DNA of 64,000 nt from Ceratotherium simum simum (Eukaryota > Chordata > Mammalia > Perissodactyla > Rhinocerotidae), in NCBI RefSeq assembly GCF_000283155.1, contig NW_004454210.1, positions 2,238,031 to 2,302,030 of the forward strand, read 5' to 3'. The notes under the pieces were generated by a model. The model did no database searches, was not told where the DNA came from, and saw only the letters and a list, made by a program, of their open reading frames with translations. A program made the position numbers and the translations under genes. Positions 55,840 to 64,000 of this stretch are shown here, in pieces. The first letter of the stretch is position 1, and every line of letters begins with the position of its first letter.

Positions 55840-58800
55840 AATTAATTATGCAAGTGACAAAGATTCATTATAAAAATTAGAAAATATAAAGAAAATATTA
55901 TCATTGTCTTAAATTCCAATTACCAAAAATAACAACTGATTATTTGGTTAACATTTGGTATGTATCATTTTGAACATTTTATTGCTATATTTATACAGTT
56001 GATTTGTTTCAAAGGACCAGTTCTTTATTTGTCAATTCTACCATTTTCTCTTTTCTAGTTGCTTATTTCTGCTTTTATTTTTATTATTTTCTTCTTCCTA
56101 CTGTTTTAAGTTTTTTTTCTTTCTAATTTCTTCAGTTGAAGCTTTATTTACTTTGCTCCCTCTTTTCTGATAAAGAAAATACTTACTGATATGAAATTGC
56201 CTCTGCTTACTACTGCCTTGGCATTGCCCCATCTTTTTGATGTATAATGTTTTCATTTTCATTTTCTTGGCATTCCGTAATTACAGTTTTATTTTTATTA
56301 TTTGATCCAAGAGCTAGATGCTTCATTAGTTTTCATTCTTTTGTTTTAAGTAACATAAGTTTTTAAAGCTAAACTTCCTCTGAATGCTGCTTTAACTATA
56401 TGTTCTAATATGTAGTGTTTTGTCATTGTTTCCCAGATATTCTGCAATTCCAGTTTGCATTTTCTCTTTCACCAAGAATTGTTAAAAGAGAGGTCTGGTT
56501 GTTTTTTTAATTTTCCAGATAGAAGAGACTGTTTTGGCTTTTGATCTCATCATTAACTTCTAATTTTATGGCCTTATAACAAGAAAAAATTGTCAGTGGT
56601 ATTGCCAGTTTTTGAAATTTATTAAGGTTTTCTTCACGGCCTGTTACATGGCCAATTGTTGTAAATGTGCCATAGGTGTGGTCTCTGTTTTCAGGCTACC
56701 GGGTTCAATCAGGTTAATAATCATGCCCATCTTCTATATCGTCTCATATTTTTGTCCCCTTGATCTGACATGAACTGAGAGAAGTGAATTGAAATCTCCC
56801 CCTACCTACTAGCGTATTTCTATTTCTTCTTCTATCTCCTGCAATTTCTGTTTTGTAAATGCTGATGAATTATTTAGCACATAGATATTCTCATAACCGC
56901 CATATCTTGAAATTGCACCATTTCACATCCCAAAGTGAGTCCCTGTCTCATTTAAGTTTGAGGGCTGAATACCCTCTCATCTAGTATTAAAATTGTGACT
57001 TTTGCTTTCTTTTCATTTGCATTTGCGTGGCACACATTTTCCCAATCTTTTATTTTCAAGCCTTATGAATCTCTTTATTTTAGAGCTACATTTTGCTTTG
57101 AGATCTGATTTAAATTTCATGATTAATATGACATGTATTGATATGACAGATACGTTTGGTCTGGTTTTACATTTATATTATATTCATATAGTCATAATAT
57201 ATTTATTTCACATTTTCTAGTTTCATAGATTTTTTTTTAATCTTTGACTGCTTGGTCTGTTTTCTGTGTGTGTGTATGTGTGTGTAGTTCTTCCAATAGC
57301 TAGGATGCCCTGAGTTTATGTTCTAATATTATTATAAATTTATATATACTAATAATACTCTTAGTCCTCTATGTCTTCAGGGACAGTATTTATGAGTTCT
57401 CTACTATAGCAATGATAAAATAATCAAATCTTATCTCCCTCTCTCTCCCTCTCCATCACCTAGTTATAGACAATATTGTCTATCTCAACATTTACCTTTG
57501 CACTGTTTGCTTATAATTTGCTTATACTCCTTTTAGATGATTTTCCAATTTTAAATAATATTTGTCAATTCTATTTATTCTATAATATGGCAATCAGTGT
57601 CCTTACTCTGTATCCCATCCTCTGTCCTTCTCCACCTAATTTTTTTCAGTTTTTTCATGTCCACATTTTCAGTATATTTGATATTTATATTCTGTGCTGT
57701 TAGCCTAACCCTTCCACTTGTTTACATTTTAGGTCTAAAATATGGTCACAACCAATCCTTTTGTTACAGTTCTCCCAGTTATGTCCTAGCTGAAAGAGCT
57801 CCTAGATGAACTCCAGTTCACCCTCTAGGAGCCCCTAAGGACAGGCCCATGGGAACCACATCACCTAGTTCCTGAATATGCCACCTGGGTGTCTGGAGCC
57901 TTTATGCTTGAAGAGCAGCTTGGCTGAATGTAAAATCCTCAGGTCACCCTTTCTTTCCTTGATGACCTTACACATGGTGCTTTACTGTCTTTGGGTACTA
58001 AATGTTGTAGAGAAATTGAGCCACTTTGATTTATTTCCTATTTTAAATTATTTAATTTTGGGGGGATAGGTGGGAAGGAGGTATGACTACCCAAAGAATT
58101 CTTTCTTTATCTCTCAAGTCCAATAACTGTACTAAGATATGTCTCAGGGTTGACCAAACTGGGTCTATTTTTCCTGACACACAGAAGACCTTGTCATATG
58201 TATCTTCAAGTATTCTTTCATTTCAGTGAAGTTTTATTAAGCGATTAAATGTTTATTTGTTTTATTTCATTGTTTTGGTTGTCTTCCTCAGAGACTCCAA
58301 TTATGCAAATGTTAGATCTCCTTTCCTTGACTTCTCTATCTGTCATTTTCTCTTTATTCTCTTATGACTCTTCACTTCCATTGCATTTTGCTTACTTTTA
58401 TCATTTCTGTCCTCCACACCGTTACTGTGTTTTCAATGTGGCCGTGCTGCCCTCTGCTCCTTCGGTTTCATGCTTTCTTCTTCTTTCCTGAATCCTACTG
58501 GCTCCTATTTCATCTCTTCTCATCTTGTCATCCCTTGAGTTCTTTCATTCCTCTTGCATTCTGATTGCCCTATTTCTGAAAAGTTCACAGCAAAATACTT
58601 CATCTCATCTGCTCCTTGGCAAAATTTTTCTAGTGGGTATATATCTACTTCTTTTGGTTAAGTTTTGATTTATATTTTCTCTTCTTTTTTTCATAGTATT
58701 TTTCAATTAATGCTGTGCTATTTCTTTTATTATTACTTGTCACTAAATGTGCTGGATTTTCCTAGACCTGTTATTTCCTTTGTTCCCATCACAGAGGCAG

Positions 58801-60200
58801 CCTGCTTCCTGCAAATATGGCTTATCTGTGTGATCCTTGTGTAGCTCCACCTTCTCTGCTTCTCTGAACCAAACAAGGTCTAAGAGGCTTTTGTCTCCAG
58901 CCTAAACCCATCTCCAAATTTCCCATGTCCATTGTTATGAACATGGGATATAACTTTCATATTTTATAGTGAAACCTCAATTTCAGGAACTATATTTTTT
59001 AACTACTTAGTATGAAAATTTTCAAGCACACACAAAAGTAAAGAGAATAGATAATAAGCCCCCATGTACCTACGACCCATCTTAAATAATTATCAACATT
59101 CTTTTATTAGGAAGTAGGGGGTTTTCTGAGACCTGCTACAGCTACCACCTTTCATCATTTTCAAGCATCTTCTCTTCCTTTACTGCCAAGTGGCTTCTAC
59201 CCAATCTTGGCTGGCTTTGGACAGCCCTTCCGTGTATTTTGGAGTCTGCGGGTTTTATTTGTTTCCAACTTTTACTGAAAATGGAGTTTGTGGGTTTGAA
59301 TGATTTCCAGGAGAAATGGGGAAAAATGCTGACTTATGCAGCCATGTTCATACTGGAAGTCCCAATAAAATACTTTTTAAATTTCCAAGTGGTCGGTCTT
59401 TTTGTTTAAACTTTTGTCATTAATTTCTCATTTTATTGCATTTTAATCTTTCTTGTATGATTTCTGCTTTTGGTAAAATTACTAAACTAATATGTGATCA
59501 AATTTTGTAAGTGTTCTCTGAGCATCAGGCAAGAATGCATTCTCTATTTTTTTAATTATTTTTACTCTATTTTACAGCCACTTTTGGTGTAGCTTAAAAA
59601 ACACTTACCTTTTATTCAGATCTTTTATTTCCTTATTTATTTATTTATTGCCTGTTTCATCCATCTAGGAGAGAGATGCATGAAAATCCCCACTGCAACT
59701 TTAATTTCTGTTATTTCATGCCTTTATTTGTGTTAGGCATTAGTTTATATATTCCTATCCATTTTTGCTTTAAGTATTTCTAAGCTTTATTATTCTGTGC
59801 ATAAATGTTTGGGATTTTTTTCATTGAGATGTATATCTTTTATTTATATAAAACACTCTATTTTGTGTCCTTTGCTTTTTACTTTAAATTCTGTTTCTCT
59901 TTTGTTTGCACTTACCTTATTTTGTTTGCCAAAATATTTGTTTTTTTAGCCATTCTAACTGGTACTGTTTTAGACATGTCTTTTAAAGACAATATAATGA
60001 ATTTTGACTTTTGATATAGTCTAAGAGTCCTTATCACTTAATAGGAGAGTGTAATCCATTTTTATTTATTAGGAAAACTAATATTTTTATTCTTTTTCTA
60101 TTGTGTTTTCCTATGATTTCTATTTTTCAATGCTTTCTTGCTGTATCTTTTGTTTTCTATCTTTTGCTATTGAGACTGTGAGTTGTTTTTTTCCCCTACA
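55840..60200 (-). mobile_element. Composite of old antisense L1 fragments in intron 41
   Basis: gaccagttctttatttgtcaattctac, ttcaccaagaattgttaaaag, gttacatggccaattgttgtaaatg and gactccaattatgcaaatgttag are reverse L1 ORF2/ORF1-region sequence. A second overlapping L1 segment restarts at about 59390 (gtgatcaaattttgtaagtg). Many substitutions and no intact frame. At least two insertions or a rearranged one are present. Confidence 0.75.
58985..59115 (+). repeat. Old interspersed repeat, copy 1
   Basis: gaaaattttcaagcacacac, aagagaatagataataagcc and ttaaataattatcaacattc match the same family as the element at 61435. Confidence 0.5.
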
Positions 60201-60239
60201 CTAGTGATTTCCAAAACATGTTTTTTTCTCCACCCATTT

Positions 60240-60965
60240 TCTCCATAATGCTACAGGCTATTTTTCAAACTCATATTGTTGGTGGTGGTTTTCTTCTATT
60301 TACTTATCCTTAAAGGACCAGCATTCCTTCTAGGTCTGGTTTTCACCCTCAGAAACAGGTTGAATGCATTTTATTTTGGAACAGCCCATTTTCACTTAGC
60401 AACTGTCAGAGATCTCCCCAGAGAGGTCAAGCTGGAGGGCTGGGTGCCAATTCAGCATCCGGCAACTGAGGGAGAAGCAAGGTGGCCAGGGCCATGGGCC
60501 ACCCTGGCAGCAGTCCTCATTCTTACTTGGTTTTCTCATTTTTTGGCAAGGCCACAGTACCACATGCCAGACCTAATGTGTCGGACCTTCTTCCTGGTAC
60601 ACAAATAGTTCTGTCTCTTTGCCCAACCTCACACACCCAACTACCAAGTCAATGAAGAACTTGCTGCCTGAGGAGGCCTGTGCCTTTGGAGCCACTGCTG
60701 CCGCCTGAGGCCTCGTCTCTGTGCATCCAGGTCTCCACGCACAGTTCACCCGGAAGCCTCCAGTGTATCATACACAACTCTTGCCACCTTGTAAAATCAC
60801 CCACAGAATGTCCACCAAAGGTTTTCAGCCAGCAGAATCACCTGAAGGCCCAGGCCACCCACTCCTCCAACCAGCCTCAAACCTCCTTCATCCAGTCCCT
60901 TTGGAACTTGGAGAGTTCCTGGGCCTTTCCCAGGGGTCTGGCAGCCTTTGCCCACCTCTTGCTCT
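60240..60965. other. Intron 41 segment without recognised element
   Basis: A less AT-rich island between L1 fragments and the foldback element. A 110-codon plus-strand frame (60276-60608) has a hydrophobic start but no recognisable family. Confidence 0.5.
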
Positions 60966-61155
60966 CTAAGTAGGGCTGCCAGATTCAGCAAGTGAAAGTA
61001 AATGGACACCCAGGTAAATCTGAATTTTGGATAAACAACAAATAATTGTTAGATACATCTTGTGCAATATCTGAAGCATACTTATACTAAAGTATTATTC
61101 ATTGTCTCAAAATTTGTGTAACTGAGCATCCTGAATTGTATCTGCAACCCTCTCC
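60966..61155. repeat. Foldback (palindromic) MITE-like element
   Basis: The left arm (gggctgccagattcagc, ggacacccaggtaaatctga, aacaacaaataattg) and the right arm (attattcattgtctca, gtaactgagcatcctg, ctgcaaccctc) are approximate inverted copies around 61060. This is the layout of a common mammalian foldback DNA element. Confidence 0.6.
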
Positions 61156-61434
61156 AGGACACTATACAACTCCTTTGGCAAGTAATTTTGAGTCACCTCT
61201 GATTATCTTTTTTAAAAGTAGTCTACTTTTAAAAAGCGTAATTGTATTTGTGGAATTTCCTTAAAATACCAGAATTTGGCTGACTCATCCCTGGTTTTGT
61301 GTTTTGTGTTTTTTGTTTTCATTTCCACAGCAACAGAGTTTACCATATTTTTATATTTGCTAGGTAATTGCTACTCAATTATAGGGGCGGGGGAATCAGA
61401 GGTACATTCTCATGCTGACTTGCCTTTTTATTTT

Positions 61435-61790
61435 AATACAAATTTTTTATTATAGAAAAGTTCATATAACTTTAAAAGAGACAGAACAGTATAACAAATC
61501 CCTAGGTTTAACAATTTAATCTCCAAGCTTTAACAATTATCAATATTTTGCCATTTCAAGAATTTTTAATATTTTGAAAATCTATCAAAGGGCCACCCAC
61601 ACCATCTATCTTCACCCCAACTTCTTCTTTTTTTGAGCATTTTAAAACAAATCCCAGGCATCATTTCACCCATAAATACTTCAGTATTTTTCAGCATTCT
61701 TCCAAAAATACTTTCTTGGTTATCCCAGCCCACAATGACTTCTTCCTCTAAATCATTGGGTGACATTTCTCAGCTCAATTAGTTCATGAG
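61435..61790 (+). repeat. Old interspersed repeat, copy 2
   Basis: ttattatagaaaagttcatataac, gtttaacaatttaatctcc, caattatcaatattttgcc and catcatttcacccataaatac form a common mammalian repeat. It ends about 150 nt from exon 41. Confidence 0.55.
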
Positions 61791-61947
61791 GATACATCAG
61801 TCCTCAGGCACCAAATGAGGAGACATACATATATATATGCAAAGGAGGAGACAAATATATGTATTTTCTTTCTGTTGCATCTCCCACTGCCCGTCACATG
61901 CACCCAGGGGCTGCTGCACTGAAGAGAACATTTTCAAGAGGCCTCAC

Positions 61948-62046
61948 CTTTAGAGTGTCAAAGTCCTTCTCCAAGTAGGACCCGCACTTTTCCCTCTCCC
62001 CTATCGAGGCAAAGAATTTGCTCCACCAATCAATGAACTCCTCCTC
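61948..62046 (-). CDS. DYSF: Dysferlin exon 41 (linker with DWWSK motif)
   Basis: The exon is 99 nt, phase 0 at both ends, 33 residues, matching human codons 1471-1503. It begins with three glutamates, then carries [11 protein letters not shown] and ends in DFDTLK. The acidic stretch followed by DWWSK and a GEREKCG segment is a ferlin signature in the linker between the C2E and C2F domains. The acceptor is a pyrimidine-containing ctcag and the donor is AAG followed by GTGAGG. It is isolated from exon 42 by the 7-kb intron 41. In humans an alternatively spliced exon 40a (31 residues, calpain-sensitive) is inserted just upstream of this exon; I could not identify its equine counterpart with confidence. 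Confidence 0.96.
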
Positions 62047-62269
62047 CTGAGTGGGTAGAAAGAAAGAGACCACTTCAGAATCTGAACTTGCCAAGCATGG
62101 TCCTTCTGGACTGGACCCCAAGCAAGGCCGATGGGCTGGCCTGGACTTCAAAGCTCTCCTGTGGGGTGAGTTCAGGGGAGCAGAGAGCTGGAACTCTCCG
62201 CCTCTCCAGGGGCAGACTGCACAGACTGGAGGGAAGGTTTTAACACCTGCTTGGTACAGAGAGGCAGAG

Positions 62270-62405
62270 GCTCTAGCCCTGGCTCTGCCCACCATTCATT
62301 GTATGATTCTGTTAAGCTCTCAGGGCCTCCCTTTTCCTTTCTGCGAAATGGGCATAATCATCACGGTACCCACTGCATTCCAGGGACATACTGAGTCTAA
62401 AATCA
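62270..62405 (-). repeat. MIR fragment, reverse
   Basis: tgtatgattctgttaagctctcagg and ctttctgcgaaatgggcataatc. Confidence 0.7.
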
Positions 62406-63395
62406 GAGGGTACATAGGATAATTTGGGGGGGGGGGGAATGTCAATAATATGTTATTTATAAATAAAATGCAGTAGACCCAGGAAAACTCAGACCCCAAA
62501 GAGCTGTCCTGCCCCTACCCGGATCCTAGGAAAAAAACATCGGAAATCAGAACTTAGCTTCTCCCAAAGACAAATCAAGGCAGAGTCCCTGAAATTCAAC
62601 ACATACTAAGTGTCCATCACTCAAAAGACACTATGCTAAATGGGGGAAACTTGGTGAGAATAAAGGAAGTTTGTGACAACACACTCTCTTCCCTTCCCTT
62701 CCTCCACTTACTCTTGTTTGTAGGAAAAGGTGGACAGACCTATTGAGGCACACGCTGGTCTCCCCTCCTTTTAACTCCTCCTGCACATGATATGTCTACA
62801 GGCCCTCTTTGCTCTGGTGTCTAGAATGCTCCTCCAGCTGTGTCCTGTCTAGGTGTGTGTGTCCTGTCACCCACGGAGTCAGCAAGCCCCCTGCAGGTGG
62901 GATTGGTCACTCTTCCCTAGGCCTCCCCAAAAACCCACCCAGGCCTGGGCACTCTCTCTGTGCCTGTCAGTGCCACTGAAGCTCAGCCAGTTCAATGGGA
63001 AGGGCCAAGGACAAGGTGTCAGGGGAGCCCCTTCTGGGACTCGCTTTCCTCCTCTGTATGAGGGGATGAGCTAGATCTCCCAGGAGCCTGCCCGAGTCTA
63101 CACAATGAACTGAATGCCTATCCTGAGTTTCTGGAAATGCTGGTGCCTCCCTTTAAACCAACGTCCCGCCCTTTGAGTCCCGGCTTATTAAGGGTGAGCA
63201 CCAGGAGGCAGGCCAAGGGAAGCTGAGTGGCATGATGGAGAGAGGGTGGAAGGAGGTTCTCAGAGTCTCCACCCATCCTGCAAGTGTGGCCCGAACATCC
63301 TCTGTGTGGCCAGAACGTGGTCCCCAAACACAGCACAGAGAATGGGCGCCAGAGTAAGGCCTCATCTGCAGAGAGTCACTGTCTGACCAACTTAC

Positions 63396-63407
63396 CAGGA
63401 AGGTCTT
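63396..63407 (-). other. Candidate 12-nt microexon in intron 40
   Basis: On the minus strand a long pyrimidine tract (ctcttttcctctctcctggctgcag) is followed by 12 bases, AAGACCTTCCTG, and a perfect GTAAGT donor. The length is a multiple of three and would add Lys-Thr-Phe-Leu before exon 41 without breaking the frame. In the frame ending on CTG, a TAA upstream limits any longer exon to fewer than 50 nt. It could be a variant of exon 40 or 40a, or a decoy pair of splice sites. Confidence 0.25.
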
Positions 63408-64000
63408 CTGCAGCCAGGAGAGAGGAAAAGAGGTCCAGGTGGGTTAAGATACAGGGTGGCAGAGCTTTCTGACTTGTAACCACTCTAGAAAATGCCAGCA
63501 TAGAGCAAGACAGACCCTAACCTTGATGTTTTAAGTTCATTTTAAAGAAAAAGATGCCAAGGATGAATAAACATACACAGACATACACGTCAGACTCACA
63601 CAGTCAACAACATACAGAAAAATATATTTACACAGACATGCCCAAGAGAGATGTATATGCTGAAACGTGCATATACCCCCCAAAAGACACACATTAACAC
63701 ACAGGCAAATATGGACACACAGGTAGAAATGGTTAGAATGGAATTCAGTTGAGCTGTTTGATTCCTCCTAAGTTGTTATTTTCTTCCCCAGCCCAGATAC
63801 TTCAAACTTGAGTTTATGACTCAGACTCAGAGTCAGGCATAAAGAGGAAACAACCTGTGTGTTTTGTACAAAGAAATGACAGGAACACAACAGTTGTGGG
63901 AAAGTTATTACACTTCCCTCAGTCTTGAAAAACCAAGTAAGTTAAAAAAAAAAAAAAAAAGAATATGGAGACAGAGAATCTGAATAATACCATTAACAGT

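Larger units (their letters stand above)
62047..64000 (-). other. DYSF intron 40 (partial)
   Basis: Contains a MIR in reverse (62270-62405), a poly-G run at about 62425, a CA-rich degenerate tract (63560-63720), an A-run (63942-63959) and the microexon candidate at 63396. I do not see canonical exon 40 in the window; it should lie beyond 64000 unless the microexon is it. Confidence 0.7.

Noticed and set aside
63396..63472. A 77-nt version of exon 40 ending at the same donor
   Set aside because: An AG is present at the right distance, but in the required phase the sequence has a TAA stop and no pyrimidine tract precedes the AG.

Overview
The window is ordinary nuclear DNA from an equid, most likely horse. 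Three copies of the equine tRNA-derived SINE (ERE family) with target-site duplications sit among old mammalian repeats (L1M, L2, MIR, MER5, LTRs). The only protein-coding gene I can support is the 3' part of dysferlin (DYSF), read on the minus strand. Fifteen coding exons, corresponding to exons 41-55 of the 55-exon human gene, were placed by hand between 62046 and 30606. Every junction has AG/GT signals, all reading phases join, and the exon lengths (99, 129, 156, 92, 171, 143, 140, 89, 96, 142, 100, 179, 110, 148 and 39 nt) sum to 1833 nt. That is 610 residues plus stop, matching codons 1471-2080 of the 2080-residue human protein.

Layout. 1-30369: intergenic DNA downstream of DYSF with no supportable gene; it holds LTR fragments, MIR/L2/L1M pieces, a 21-bp minisatellite, a (CA)n tract, paired ERE SINEs and one assembly gap (15812-15933). 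30370-30605: short DYSF 3' UTR with a TATAAA-type polyadenylation signal and a GU-rich downstream element. 30606-37543: exons 55-52 (C-terminal tail, transmembrane anchor, pre-membrane linker). 37544-47137: exons 51 and 50 inside repeat-rich introns, including several antisense L1 pieces and a roughly 0.8-kb GGT-rich VNTR that contains the second gap (46541-46705). 47535-54969: a compact block of exons 49-42. 54970-61947: the large intron 41, filled mostly by old antisense L1. 61948-62046: exon 41. 62047-64000: the start of intron 40, with one uncertain 12-nt microexon candidate.

Dysferlin is a tail-anchored, multi-C2 ferlin of the muscle sarcolemma and T-tubules that supports Ca2+-dependent membrane repair. 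The exons here encode the C2E-C2F linker with a DWWSK motif, the C2F domain (exons 43-45), the linker to C2G (46-47), C2G (48-52), the pre-membrane linker (52-54) and the single C-terminal membrane span (54). Both C2 domains keep the acidic loop residues typical of Ca2+ binding. I see no frameshift or premature stop in the reconstructed coding sequence.

I found no previously undescribed biological system. The points most worth a second look are structural: a VNTR close to the exon 50 donor, a roughly 290-nt polypyrimidine tract before exon 42, two donors with C at +5, a possible microexon, and a tandem SINE pair sharing one target sequence.
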